A DNA stretch of 64,000 nt from Psychrobacter sp. TAE2020 (GCF_018919485.1 NZ_JAHLMU010000001.1:1259584-1323583), one strand, 5' to 3'. Shown: positions 40,427-51,312, counted from the first letter of the stretch. Notes: a model not told the origin generated them from the letters alone. Numbers and translations are program-made.

Positions 40427-42463
40427 ATGCCAGCTTTACCTGCTTTTACTGCCCAACAGCCCTTATTCCGAGCTTATGACATCCGTGGTGAGCGCCAATA
40501 CTTTACTATTGATTTTATAGCCGCATTAGGCGAAGTTTTTGCCGATCTCTATCATTTTCGAAGCTATTATGAGCGTCTTAATAAAGCCTCTAATACTAAT
40601 AAAACTCTTACTAATCAGTCTCAAAATAATCAGGCTCACACTACTGAAATTACGGCTGAAACTATAGTTATCGGCTTTGACGTACGCTTAGGTAGTGACA
40701 CTATAGCGCACATGTTAGCCGACATCTTACGCCAACGAGGGCTAACGGTTATTAATTTGGGACTGATTACTACCCCAATGATGGCCTTTTGGGCACAAAA
40801 GTATGATGGCCATGGCATTATGGTCACCGCTAGTCATTCACACAAAGACATTTTAGGTATCAAATGGCTAGTGGCTAATACTTCTCCTAGCAGTCTAGAA
40901 ATTCAAGCGCTGTATCAGCAGTTGCATAACTTTGAGCTCAAAAAAAATAGGCTTTATAACTATACAAATTCTCTAGATATTTCGCTAACCTTAGACTCTA
41001 AGTCGAATTTCAAATACAAATCCGCCCTTAACCCCAATAACAATGATATTGATGCTGCTATCGGTACTGCTATCAGCACTGACTTGCCAGCTGAGCTGAT
41101 CGCTACTACTTATATCGATGCTATCGTGCAAGCCTTTAATATTATTGATCAGTGCTATGCTAATGAGCACCCTATTGATAACCGTAAAATTAATGACCGT
41201 AAAATCGATCGGCATTATATTGAGGGCAACTTTATTGAGGAGCCTGAGTCTTTAGCGGTGGTTAAGCCTATAAGCCAAGTTAAGTTGGATTTGACTTTAG
41301 TTATTGACTGTATGAATGGGGCAACTAGTAATATCGCTCAGCCTTTATTCGAGCGCTTTTGTCAGCGGGTTATTATGCTTAACGATAGACCCGACGGCTG
41401 TTTTCCGATAGGTAATCCTGATCCTACTGAGCCTAATCGCCTAGCTGAGTTACAGCAGACAGTGATGGTTAACCAAGCAGATATGGGCTTAGCTTTTGAC
41501 GGTGATGGCGATCGACTCATGATCGTTGATAATAGGGGCAAAGTTATCAACGCTGATCATTTATTATACTTACTAGCGCAAGTAGCCGTCACTGAATGTC
41601 CTGTCAAAGCCAGCCCTACAGCACCTGAAGTTCTATTCGATATAAAATGTTCACATCATTTGCCTCGCTTGCTGAGTAAGCTTGGTGCTACCCCTATTAT
41701 GACTAGAACGGGTAGTAGCTTATTAAGACAACAGCTACAAACGGCTACTCAGCCGACTATATTTGCTGGAGAGTTATCGGGCCACTTTATATTTAATGAT
41801 GGTTACTTTATAGCTTATGATGATGCGATGTATGCGGCTCTACGCTTGTTGCATTGGTTAACTCATACTGCGCCTACTCTTGCGGCCTTAGCCAAATTAA
41901 TGGACGCTGATAGCTTGAGTTATGCTGCGCCCCTAAGCACTGATGTATGGGGTGAGCCTAGAGCCCTAGTAGCTCCTTATCAGTTGACTGACATCACTAA
42001 AAACCTGCCTGTGCTTATTAGTAGCGCCGATCACTATCTGCCTTTTAACGATGCTAATAATAACAGCTGTACCTTTATTGAACATTTAATCGAGTACTGT
42101 CAGTATCTACAGCATGTAGTTGCTGATAATACAGGCGATCAACTCCTGACTCAGACGGCATTATTTACTCAGTCGATATCTTGTAAGTGCTTTAATCCTG
42201 AGCCGCCTATCTTAAAGACCGTCACAGAAGCGCAGCAGTTATTGCCAGCAGGCACCTTATTATCTCGTATAGATGGCGTGCGCTTAGACTTTGCGCATGG
42301 TTTCGGCGTAGTACGCCGATCCAACACTAGTAATAGTCTAACCGTGCGCTTTGCAGGCGACACTATGGATGAGCTCCTAGCAGTGCAAGCCCGTCTAGTA
42401 GCTCTATGTCGCTTGTTCGATGAAGATATGGCAGATCGAATAGCGGCTATTCAACCTGAATAG
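40427..42463 (+). CDS. algC: Phosphomannomutase/phosphoglucomutase (AlgC type), enlarged
   Basis: Interconverts hexose 1- and 6-phosphates for LPS and exopolysaccharide precursors. Hallmarks: RAYDIRG near residue 14; the active-site phosphoserine loop TASHSHKD near residue 134; the metal loop FDGDGDR near residue 358; the sugar loop GELSGHF near residue 448; and a phosphate-binding C-terminal block with RFAGDT near residue 641. The usual TASHNP is replaced by TASHSHK. At 678 residues it is over 200 longer than Pseudomonas AlgC. Insertions fall at ~48-75 (Asn/Thr/Gln-rich) and ~165-290 (Asn/Asp/Ile-rich). The dut-algC-argB order supports the name. Confidence 0.88.
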   Translation: MPALPAFTAQQPLFRAYDIRGERQYFTIDFIAALGEVFADLYHFRSYYERLNKASNTNKTLTNQSQNNQAHTTEITAETIVIGFDVRLGSDTIAHMLADILRQRGLTVINLGLITTPMMAFWAQKYDGHGIMVTASHSHKDILGIKWLVANTSPSSLEIQALYQQLHNFELKKNRLYNYTNSLDISLTLDSKSNFKYKSALNPNNNDIDAAIGTAISTDLPAELIATTYIDAIVQAFNIIDQCYANEHPIDNRKINDRKIDRHYIEGNFIEEPESLAVVKPISQVKLDLTLVIDCMNGATSNIAQPLFERFCQRVIMLNDRPDGCFPIGNPDPTEPNRLAELQQTVMVNQADMGLAFDGDGDRLMIVDNRGKVINADHLLYLLAQVAVTECPVKASPTAPEVLFDIKCSHHLPRLLSKLGATPIMTRTGSSLLRQQLQTATQPTIFAGELSGHFIFNDGYFIAYDDAMYAALRLLHWLTHTAPTLAALAKLMDADSLSYAAPLSTDVWGEPRALVAPYQLTDITKNLPVLISSADHYLPFNDANNNSCTFIEHLIEYCQYLQHVVADNTGDQLLTQTALFTQSISCKCFNPEPPILKTVTEAQQLLPAGTLLSRIDGVRLDFAHGFGVVRRSNTSNSLTVRFAGDTMDELLAVQARLVALCRLFDEDMADRIAAIQPE

Positions 42464-42542
42464 CTTCGATAAACAGTCCATAAAACCAGTAAAGTCACTA
42501 CTATTATTGGCTCACTGTTTTAAGCTATTTTTCTGATAATAG

Positions 42543-42597
42543 TTTGATAGCTATTTGATAGCTATTTGATAGTTATTTGATAAAGGTTTGATAGCTG
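42543..42597. repeat. Five tandem 11-bp units upstream of argB
   Basis: Five contiguous 11-base units beginning TTTGATA: 42543, 42554, 42565, 42576 and 42587. The first two are identical (TTTGATAGCTA); later units differ at up to four bases in their second half. They occupy the 285-base algC-argB gap, about 150 bases before the argB start. The period is close to one DNA helical turn. Confidence 0.88.
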
Positions 42598-42739
42598 CTT
42601 AATAGTTGTCTTCGCTCAAGCTGATCCTTTAAAGGCATTTTTAACCTTAGGTTTTTGATGTCCCTACTAAATCTACTTGTTTAAAGCTTTTTTAACCTAT
42701 TCCTGTGTAATTAATTACAATATTAAAACCCTATTTTAG

Positions 42740-43660
<921 letters not shown>

Positions 43661-43712
43661 CTTCCTGTTGCGACTCAAAAAACGCTGAAACACTAGCACT
43701 AAAAACACTTAG

Positions 43713-43750
43713 GCCCAAGCTTAGTATCCTCTAACCTTGGGCTTAATTTT
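43713..43750 (+). terminator. Intrinsic terminator after argB
   Basis: A 12-pair stem GCCCAAGCTTAG / CTAACCTTGGGC with one C-C mismatch and a TATCCT loop, followed by TTAATTTT. Confidence 0.78.
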
Positions 43751-43807
43751 AAAAATAGCATTAGTAAAAACAGCAGTTATAAATAAATCTTTACCATTTT
43801 TAGCGAC

Positions 43808-44173
43808 TTAATAAGCACAGAACTCAACGGAGCTATAGCTACTATTGCCATAAACCTTCATTTTGTGATTGCCTTTACGTTCAGTAAAATAAGAAGTCTC
43901 TTTATCATAGCGATCACCATCTAAGCGACCATTAGGTCCTGTTACGTAAGCTACGCTAACTTGGTCATCACCGACATTACGAATGACTAAGTTTTGCTCT
44001 GGTAATAACCATAAACGGAACTCTTTACCGTTCTTGATATTACCGGAAAAGCTACCACAATAACTATCCTTAACAAAAGTTATTTTGGTAGAAGTATCAG
44101 CAGCTTGCGCATTGACAGACATAGCCATAAACGATGCTGTGACTAGCGCAGTCACTAGTAATAACTTTTTCAT
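43808..44173 (-). CDS. Small secreted (periplasmic) protein of unknown function
   Basis: A clear signal peptide (KKLLLVTALVTASFMAMS core, likely cleavage after AQA near residue 24) precedes a ~97-residue mature domain. That domain has two cysteines, one near its start (SYCGSFSG) and one near its end (VEFCAY), which could form a disulfide. The alternating pattern suggests a beta-sandwich; the LVIRNVGDDQVSVAYV stretch recalls pre-peptidase C-terminal-like folds, but I cannot assign a family. A strong AAGGGGA ribosome site precedes the ATG. The gene is single, between convergent argB and the ArsC-family gene. Confidence 0.75.
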   Translation of the reverse strand: MKKLLLVTALVTASFMAMSVNAQAADTSTKITFVKDSYCGSFSGNIKNGKEFRLWLLPEQNLVIRNVGDDQVSVAYVTGPNGRLDGDRYDKETSYFTERKGNHKMKVYGNSSYSSVEFCAY

Positions 44174-44321
44174 AAACGTCCCCTTTTGATTAATAAAAAC
44201 TTATTCATAAAGAACTATTAATAAAGAACTGTTAATAAAGAAATGGTAATAAATATTGGTTAATGAGCAATATAGTTAGAATACACTAAACCTAATGTGG
44301 GTTTATGCAAAGATTGTGTTA

Positions 44322-44687
44322 TTAACCAAAGGTTGTGTTAAAAATTTGTTGTTCAAAACCACAAAGCAAAACAGGCTGTTGTTTATAGCTACCTTCTATT
44401 ATCGGGCGCTTAATCATACTAGTATGCTCTAGCAGCAAATCAATAGCCTTATCTACCTCAGTATCAGCTGATTGTTTTTGCTCATCGCTTAATTTGCGCC
44501 ATGTCGTTCCACGCTTATTCAACACTTTATCTATACCCAAAGCATCGACCCAACGCTGTACGCTATCTTTGTCGATGCCTTGTTTCTTATAATCGTGAAA
44601 ATCGTAGCTAACTGCGAGCTCATTAAGTTTAGTGACTGCTTTTTTCATAGTGTCGCAGGATTTGATACCGTAGATAGTAATAGTCAT
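44322..44687 (-). CDS. ArsC/Spx/YffB-family thioredoxin-fold reductase
   Basis: Small cytoplasmic protein with the ArsC thioredoxin-like fold. The start ITIYGIKSCDTMKKAV carries a single cysteine (C11) at the catalytic position, and RGTTWRKL is near residue 59. RPIIEG, the conserved cis-proline and substrate region, is near residue 93. The length of 121 and the YGIKSCDT sequence fit the YffB subgroup better than arsenate reductase proper. No arsenic-resistance genes are nearby. AGGA precedes the ATG. Confidence 0.9.
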   Translation of the reverse strand: MTITIYGIKSCDTMKKAVTKLNELAVSYDFHDYKKQGIDKDSVQRWVDALGIDKVLNKRGTTWRKLSDEQKQSADTEVDKAIDLLLEHTSMIKRPIIEGSYKQQPVLLCGFEQQIFNTTFG

Positions 44688-44858
44688 TAGTGTTCCTAGT
44701 TATCGATTTATCATTAATAGTTAGAGATTGCCGCATCTATCGCTTTAATAGTTCGGCAAAATTACTTTGCCCCATCGCAATTTTGCCCGATTTAAGCTAT
44801 TCTACCCTATCTAAATTAATCCATTTTTCTTATTAAAACCTTTACTCTTGAGCCAACT

Positions 44859-47588
44859 ATGAACAACGCTGTGACCTCTGACCAAGCCAATACTAATAAT
44901 ATCAATAATCCTGTCAATGATCTGGTTACTGACAGCACCCTCTATCAGCCACAGCTTATCGAAGCGACGCAGCAAGCCAAATGGGCGGCTGACAAGCGCT
45001 TTGAAGTAAGCAATGAGCCTAGCGACAAACCAAGTCGCTACATGCTGTCGATGTTCCCATACCCTAGTGGTAAGCTGCATATGGGCCATGTACGTAACTA
45101 TACGATTTCTGATGTCCTAAGCCGCTATTACCGCCTTAAAGGCTTTGAAGTTATGCAGCCAATGGGCTGGGATGGCTTTGGCTTGCCAGCTGAGAACGCC
45201 GCGATTGCCAATCAGATGTCTCCAGCGGCATGGACCTACGCTAATATCGATAACATGCGTGCTCAGCTCAAATTGCTAGGTTTATCTGTTGACTGGTCGC
45301 GTGAACTTGCAACTTGTAGCCCAGAGTATTATCAGTGGGAGCAATGGCTATTCTTACAATTGTACAAAAAAGGCTTAGTTTATAAAAAGCTTGCTACTGT
45401 CAACTGGGATCCAGTCGATAATACTGTCTTAGCTAATGAGCAAGTTATTGATGGTAAAGGCTGGCGTAGTGGCGCTGCAGTTGAAAAACGTGATATTCCG
45501 ATGTACTACTTCAATATTACTGACTATGCCGACGAGCTCCTCGACGATTTGGATCAGCTAGAAGGTCATTGGCCCTCGGAAGTACTGACCATGCAGCGCA
45601 ATTGGATTGGTCGTAGTGCTGGTATGGAAGTGCATTTCCCTTATGAGCTTGAAGCTCAAGACAATACTTTAGATGTATTTACCACTCGTCCTGATACTTT
45701 GATGGGGGTTACTTATGTGGCAGTCGCCGCTGAACATCCTTTAGCGCAATATGCGGCTGAGCATAATGAATTGATTGCCGAGTTTTGTGCTTTATGTAAA
45801 AAAGGCTCAGTTGCAGAAGCGGACCTTGCCAAAGCTGAAAAGATCGGTATGGATACAGGCCTTACTGTTTTGCATCCTCTAACGGGCAAAAAAGTACCTG
45901 TTTGGGTAGCCAACTATGTACTAATGAGCTACGGCTCAGGTGCGGTGATGGCAGTGCCAGCTCATGACGAGCGCGATTACGAGTTCGCTATTAAGTATGA
46001 TTTGCCAATCAAGCAAGTCATTGAGATGCCAGACAGCTATGCTGATAAGCTTAAAGCTCAAGCCGCAGCTGATAACACTGAAGTCAATCTTGCTTATACC
46101 GAACGCAATACCTTAGTCAACTCCGGTAAGTTCGATGGCATGAATTTTGAGCAGTCCTTTGCAGCTATGCTCGAACAGCTCGAACCCCTAGGTCTAGCTA
46201 ATAAAAAAATTCAATATCGTCTGCGTGATTGGGGTGTGTCACGCCAGCGCTATTGGGGCTGCCCTATCCCTATGGTCAACTGTGAGCATTGTGGTACGGT
46301 GCCTGTTGAAGAGAAAGACTTGCCAGTAGTACTGCCAACGGACGTAGTGCCTGATGGTCGCGGTAATCCTCTTAAAAACATTCCAGAGTTTGTCAATACT
46401 AGCTGCCCTAAATGTGGTAATCCTGCTGAGCGTGAGACTGATACTTTCGATACTTTCGTTGAGTCTAGTTGGTACTATGCACGCTTTGCTAGTCCTAATG
46501 ACAGTCAAAACATGGTCAACAAGTCGGCCGCTAACAAATGGCTGCCTGTAGATCAGTATGTCGGCGGTGTTGAACATGCGGTCATGCATTTATTGTATGC
46601 ACGCTTCTTCCATAAGCTGATGCGTGATGAAAACTTAGTATCTGGTGATGAGCCCTTTAAAAACCTGATGACTCAAGGCATGGTATTGGCTGGTACTTTT
46701 TATCGGGTCAATGCTGATGCTAGTACCACTTACTACTTCCCACACGACATTGATATCGATTATGACGAACGTGGGCAGCCAATCAAAGCCATACTAAAAG
46801 CTGACGGCCAACCAGTGACTATTGGCAAAATTGAAAAAATGTCAAAGTCCAAGAATAACGGTGTTGATCCACAGACCACTATTGATCAATACGGTGCTGA
46901 TACGGTTCGGTTATATACCCTATTTACCGCTCCTGCTGATCAAACCCTTGAATGGTCAGATGATGCATTAAAAGGTCCTTATAACTTTGTTAAAAAAGTT
47001 TGGCGCATCGCAACTGAACATATGCAGGCGTTAACTGATGCTAATATAGATCCAACTGCCTTAAATAACACAGCGCTAAATACTGACGACTTAAGTAAAG
47101 CCGCTAAGGACTTACGTCGCAAAACTCATGAAACTATCGCGAAGATCGATAATGACTTGGGCGAGCGCTTGGCATTGAACACTCCAGTATCGAGTCTTAT
47201 GGAGTTGGCTAACGAGCTGAGTAGCTTTAAGGCTAGTGGCGAACAAGACTTACAAGTCAAGCATGCAGCGCTCTTGGACTTGTTAATCATGCTTTCGGTA
47301 TATGCACCACATGTCGGTGAACATCTACTTGAAGCTTTAGGCTTGAATACCCAAAACTTGGCTTATCCTACTGTCGATGCTAGCGCTTTAGTGCAAGACA
47401 CTATTACTATGATCGTGCAGGTTAACGGTAAAATGCGCGGCAAAATGGAAGTCGCCCCTAACGGTGATCCTGAACAGCTCAAAGCACAAGCACGAGCTAT
47501 AGATAGCGTGGCAAAATTCATCACTGGTGAGATCAAAAAAGAAATCGTCGTGCCTAATAAGCTAGTCAACATCGTCGTTGTAGGTTAG
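44859..47588 (+). CDS. leuS: Leucyl-tRNA synthetase
   Basis: Class I synthetase charging tRNA-Leu. The HIGH-type motif is HMGH in SGKLHMGHVRNY near residue 72, and KMSKSKNNG is near residue 663. The CP1 editing domain (TTRPDTLMGVTYVAV near residue 280) and a Cys pair in CPKCG are present. The 909 residues exceed E. coli LeuS (860), mainly because of an Asn/Thr/Asp-rich N-terminal tail of about 30 residues and loops near residue 395. It begins the leuS-lptE-holA cluster, the usual gammaproteobacterial order. Confidence 0.98.
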   Translation: MNNAVTSDQANTNNINNPVNDLVTDSTLYQPQLIEATQQAKWAADKRFEVSNEPSDKPSRYMLSMFPYPSGKLHMGHVRNYTISDVLSRYYRLKGFEVMQPMGWDGFGLPAENAAIANQMSPAAWTYANIDNMRAQLKLLGLSVDWSRELATCSPEYYQWEQWLFLQLYKKGLVYKKLATVNWDPVDNTVLANEQVIDGKGWRSGAAVEKRDIPMYYFNITDYADELLDDLDQLEGHWPSEVLTMQRNWIGRSAGMEVHFPYELEAQDNTLDVFTTRPDTLMGVTYVAVAAEHPLAQYAAEHNELIAEFCALCKKGSVAEADLAKAEKIGMDTGLTVLHPLTGKKVPVWVANYVLMSYGSGAVMAVPAHDERDYEFAIKYDLPIKQVIEMPDSYADKLKAQAAADNTEVNLAYTERNTLVNSGKFDGMNFEQSFAAMLEQLEPLGLANKKIQYRLRDWGVSRQRYWGCPIPMVNCEHCGTVPVEEKDLPVVLPTDVVPDGRGNPLKNIPEFVNTSCPKCGNPAERETDTFDTFVESSWYYARFASPNDSQNMVNKSAANKWLPVDQYVGGVEHAVMHLLYARFFHKLMRDENLVSGDEPFKNLMTQGMVLAGTFYRVNADASTTYYFPHDIDIDYDERGQPIKAILKADGQPVTIGKIEKMSKSKNNGVDPQTTIDQYGADTVRLYTLFTAPADQTLEWSDDALKGPYNFVKKVWRIATEHMQALTDANIDPTALNNTALNTDDLSKAAKDLRRKTHETIAKIDNDLGERLALNTPVSSLMELANELSSFKASGEQDLQVKHAALLDLLIMLSVYAPHVGEHLLEALGLNTQNLAYPTVDASALVQDTITMIVQVNGKMRGKMEVAPNGDPEQLKAQARAIDSVAKFITGEIKKEIVVPNKLVNIVVVG

Positions 47589-47627
47589 GCTTACTAAGCC
47601 TTTTTAGACTAAATAAGGATAGCGATT

Positions 47628-48317
47628 ATGGCGTATCAGTCATCAACCAAACCATCGGCAGTAAATAAGCTTGCAGTTATGCTGCTGGCAAGCCTGCCAA
47701 TGGTTACCGTACTCGGTAGCGCCAGTTTACTGACTGGCTGCGGTTTTCATCTACGTGGTTACGATGCGCCTTTGCGCTTTGAGGTTGCTAAGACAGCTAT
47801 CATTGTCGAAGACAATCGCATTTCATTCCCGTTGAAGCTGCCACTGACTAGACGCTTAGAAGCTTTAGGTGTCGATGTGGTCGATGGCATTACTATGATC
47901 GAGAGTGCCGCTAATAGCGCTGCTGCTAATACTGATGCAGAGCAGATTGCTAGTATCAAAATCGATAACTTACGTTTTAAAAATTATGAGTTGGTCGGGG
48001 TATTGACAGAGATTCGCCTAGTATTATCCGCCGACGTTACTTATCAGACTATGAAAAACGGTCAACCTGTGACTTTGACCAGTCCCATCCAAGTTGAACG
48101 CAGCTATCAGTATAATGAGGCCTCGGTCAGTACCGATGATCAGCAAGGCACTCAAATCCGTGGTTGGCTATATGACAGCTTAGCTCGTCGTATTACTGAT
48201 CAGTATGTGGCTATTAGCCTACCAAAAGTAGCGCCTAACAGTGCCAGCAACTCGTCTTCGATGGTGCGTCAACCCACTACAAATTCTAGCGCAAAGATTA
48301 TTGCGCCAAAACCTTAA
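47628..48317 (+). CDS. lptE: LPS-assembly lipoprotein LptE
   Basis: Outer-membrane lipoprotein that plugs LptD and helps place LPS on the cell surface. The signal ends in the lipobox LLTGC near residue 38, immediately followed by GFHLRGYDAPL, the conserved LptE start. The middle has the expected alpha/beta pattern. The C-terminus is Ser/Asn-rich. AAGGA precedes the ATG. It lies 39 bases after leuS, and holA follows. Confidence 0.93.
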   Translation: MAYQSSTKPSAVNKLAVMLLASLPMVTVLGSASLLTGCGFHLRGYDAPLRFEVAKTAIIVEDNRISFPLKLPLTRRLEALGVDVVDGITMIESAANSAAANTDAEQIASIKIDNLRFKNYELVGVLTEIRLVLSADVTYQTMKNGQPVTLTSPIQVERSYQYNEASVSTDDQQGTQIRGWLYDSLARRITDQYVAISLPKVAPNSASNSSSMVRQPTTNSSAKIIAPKP

Positions 48318-48442
48318 CTTTTTTAGTTCTGGTTGATAGATACTTAGCATAGTTGCCCGATAGCTATGCTAACGCTAGACTAAATACCACCAAGATACCG
48401 TGCTCAACAAACCAACCTGCTGAACTAAATAGCCTATACCTT

Positions 48443-49573
48443 ATGCAAGAAACTTTTACCCAAGCTTATCCCAAGTTACTGCAGCCTACTGTTGCAGTAG
48501 CTGGCTTGTGGCTAGCACAAGGTGATGAGCCGTTATTGCAGCAGTGGTTAATCGATGCGCTACGACCACATTGGCGTGCACAAAACTATGCTATTAAACG
48601 TATTGAGCTAATATCAGTAAAAAGCTGGCAAGAGGTACTTTCTGAACTGAGTAGCTTATCGTTATTCGACGATGCTAGCGCCTTGATTGTCACTGGTAAC
48701 CATAAACCGGATAAAGCTATCATCACTGAGCTAGAACGCTTCGCCGTTGATGCCCAAACGGGCGCGCATAGCCATAGTTTATTATGGTTAACGCCTAAGC
48801 AAGATAAACGTGCGCAAAGTAGCAAATGGTTTGTGCCCTTCGCCCAATACGGCCATATTATTGATTGTAATTTATATGATGAGCGTCAACGCCAGCAGTT
48901 GTTGCAAGTTCAGGCACAGCAGTTTGGTTTACGCTTATCACAAGATGCTTGGCAATTACTGATGTCGCATACTGAGCATCATTTACTCAGCGCCTATCAG
49001 ACTTTATGGCGCTTGTCTTATCTGTTTGCACCCACGTTAATCGCTTTTAACCCTAAGCAACAGCCGCAAAAAGACCATCACTCTGGTAGTAATGCTGATA
49101 AAAACTCTATGCCTGAGCTTAGCTCTAACAATACTAGCACTGAGGCAAAACCCTTAGCGTTAGATATTACTGACTTACAAGCAGCGCTAGTGAGCGACGC
49201 ACAGTTTAGCGTCTTTGATCTATCTGATGCGATGCTCGCTGGTGATCTTAGACAGGTTACCAAGATTATATTGCAGCTTAAAGCTACTGACGAACCGACT
49301 ACGTTAGTGCTATGGGCTATCAGTAAAGATATGCGTCAGATTATGGCGTTAACGGATGGCCAAGACCCACAAGCATTAGGTATCTGGCGTAGTAAACAGG
49401 GCTTATACCAGCAGGCCTGCCGTCGCCAAACCACCGCGCAAACCGCCCAATGGCCTGACTTACTTTATCGCTGCGATCAGGCGATCAAAGGTCTAATACG
49501 CCAGCCTGCTTGGGAGCTTTTATTGCAAGCTGCACTGCAATTATCCGGCCAAACACTATTTGCCAATAGATAA
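48443..49573 (+). CDS. holA: DNA polymerase III delta subunit
   Basis: Clamp-loader subunit that opens the beta clamp. The N-terminal LWLAQGDEPLLQQWLIDALR matches the GxDPLL region of HolA, and the C-terminal domain begins near residue 240 and runs to QLSGQTLFANR. The frame is open upstream to a TTG at 48353, but those 30 residues do not resemble HolA, so I start at the ATG at 48443 (376 residues). No strong ribosome site marks either. A Ser/Asn/Lys-rich insertion sits near residues 195-225. The synteny with leuS-lptE is standard. Confidence 0.88.
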   Translation: MQETFTQAYPKLLQPTVAVAGLWLAQGDEPLLQQWLIDALRPHWRAQNYAIKRIELISVKSWQEVLSELSSLSLFDDASALIVTGNHKPDKAIITELERFAVDAQTGAHSHSLLWLTPKQDKRAQSSKWFVPFAQYGHIIDCNLYDERQRQQLLQVQAQQFGLRLSQDAWQLLMSHTEHHLLSAYQTLWRLSYLFAPTLIAFNPKQQPQKDHHSGSNADKNSMPELSSNNTSTEAKPLALDITDLQAALVSDAQFSVFDLSDAMLAGDLRQVTKIILQLKATDEPTTLVLWAISKDMRQIMALTDGQDPQALGIWRSKQGLYQQACRRQTTAQTAQWPDLLYRCDQAIKGLIRQPAWELLLQAALQLSGQTLFANR

Positions 49574-49738
49574 AAAGGCACTGGTTTGTCCTAGTTATTG
49601 TTAATAACTTTTGCTTCCTTTTAGTCCTTTGCTCTCCTATCTACCTGCTTAACCTTTCGCAAACTAATTACCATTCACTTTTAGTAGCTAAGCCTTTACT
49701 ATAACTATATTTTAGTCGATTGAAATTGGATTGTCATA

Positions 49739-51193
49739 ATGCGCAAACTGAGTAAGAAGTCTGCTATCAAATGGGGCATCATTGCCCTTATCCTAGTCGC
49801 CTTAGGGGCACTAGCATATAGCAAATTTAAACCCAAAGAAGAAACCCCCAATTACATCACCGCAACGGCTAAGCTAGGCGATGTCGAGAATAACGTCATG
49901 GCCTCAGGTAAGGTCAAGGCGTTAAATACCGTTGATGTAGGTGCTCAGGTATCTGGGGAAGTGACTAAGTTATATGTCAAAGTTGGCGATGAAGTCAAAA
50001 AAGGTGACTTGATTGCTCAGATTGATCAAGTGACGCAAAAAAACAACCTCTCCAATCAGCAAGCTTCGTTAGCGCAAAGCCGTGCAGGTCTGCAAAGTGC
50101 GCAGGCGGAATATGGCAGTCGTCAAGCCAGCCTAGATAGTGCTTATGCTGATCTTACTCGTAAGCAAGTGGCCCTCAAACAAGCCCGTGTGGACTTCGGC
50201 CGCTTAAAGTCTTTAGTAGCTATCGATGCTATTTCTCAGCAAGATTATGACTCTGCAGCAGTTAAAGTATCTTCTGCCGAAGCCGATGTCATCGTCGCTC
50301 AAGCGGCTATTGATAATGCTAAGGCCTCTTTAATCACCGCACAATCCAATATTGCTAGCGACCAAGCTGGACTACAGAAGTCACAAACAGACCTCGATAC
50401 CGCCTCTGAAAACTTAGGCTATACTACTATTCGTGCCCCTATGGATGGTACGGTAGTGTCAGTGACTACTGAACAAGGTGCCACCGTCAACGCTAATCAG
50501 TCAACGCCGACTATAGTCACTTTAGCCGATTTATCAACTGTGCGTATCAATGCGCAAATATCTGAGGCTGATGTGATTAACGTACGAGCTGGCCTACCAG
50601 TTTATTTCAATACTATCGGCGATCCAGATCAAAAGTATGATGCGGTATTAACGGCTATCGAACCTGCTCCTGAAACTATTAGTACTACTAGTGCGGCAGA
50701 CTCAGCGATTTATTATGTCGGCTATATTGAAGTGCCTAATCCTGATAAACGCTTCCGTATTGATATGACAGCGCAAGTCTTTGTGGTTATCAATCAAGCT
50801 AAAGATGCGCTATTAGTGCCCTCTTCAGCTTTACAAAAAACGCCAAGCATGAGCGATAATAGCTCAGGCAAGTCGAAGGATGCTAAAGGCAATAAGGCGC
50901 AAGCTCAACGCCCAAAAGGCCAAGAGGATAAGTCTGCTACTGCTAGTCGCAAAGGTACTAAGCAAGAAAACAATGCTCAACCAGAGGGCGCTCTAAGTAG
51001 CAAAAAGCGTTTTGTGCGCGTCCTTAATACTGATGGCAGTGTGGAAGATAAAGCCGTCACAGTCGGTATTGATAACCGAGTAGACGCCCAAATTTTAACT
51101 GGTTTACAAGTTGGGGATACCGTGATTATCGGCGAAGAAGGCCCAAGTAAAGGAGGCGCTGGAGGCCCCCGTCGTCGTCCAGCAGGTATGTAA
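49739..51193 (+). CDS. macA: Macrolide efflux adaptor MacA
   Basis: Membrane-fusion protein partnering the ABC pump MacB. The N-terminal anchor helix is IKWGIIALILVALGALAYS (residues 9-27). It is followed by the lipoyl-type VGAQVSGEVTKLYVKVGDEV, a coiled-coil hairpin at ~100-200 and beta-barrel domains (IRAPMDGTVVSV near residue 227). A polar insertion of ~55 residues rich in Ser/Lys/Gln (~375-430) interrupts the membrane-proximal domain, and the C-terminus ends in Gly/Arg/Pro. At 484 residues it is longer than E. coli MacA (371). It is followed by macB after 119 bases. Confidence 0.92.
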   Translation: MRKLSKKSAIKWGIIALILVALGALAYSKFKPKEETPNYITATAKLGDVENNVMASGKVKALNTVDVGAQVSGEVTKLYVKVGDEVKKGDLIAQIDQVTQKNNLSNQQASLAQSRAGLQSAQAEYGSRQASLDSAYADLTRKQVALKQARVDFGRLKSLVAIDAISQQDYDSAAVKVSSAEADVIVAQAAIDNAKASLITAQSNIASDQAGLQKSQTDLDTASENLGYTTIRAPMDGTVVSVTTEQGATVNANQSTPTIVTLADLSTVRINAQISEADVINVRAGLPVYFNTIGDPDQKYDAVLTAIEPAPETISTTSAADSAIYYVGYIEVPNPDKRFRIDMTAQVFVVINQAKDALLVPSSALQKTPSMSDNSSGKSKDAKGNKAQAQRPKGQEDKSATASRKGTKQENNAQPEGALSSKKRFVRVLNTDGSVEDKAVTVGIDNRVDAQILTGLQVGDTVIIGEEGPSKGGAGGPRRRPAGM

Positions 51194-51312
51194 CCTGACT
51201 TGTGGATGACCACTCACCTTTGCCAGCTCCCTTACCGTGGCGACTGTTAACTGCTGTGTTAAATACTAAGTAGTAGCTGTCGCCGTCTGTAACGCTTTGA
51301 TAAGAGATCGCT

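Noticed and set aside
42543..42597. CRISPR array
   Set aside because: The units are 11 bases and contiguous with no spacers. No CRISPR-like repeat-spacer pattern was seen anywhere in the window.
44811..45089. Minus-strand frame of 92 codons over the leuS start
   Set aside because: Antisense to the conserved N-terminal part of leuS, including the HMGH motif region; no independent support.
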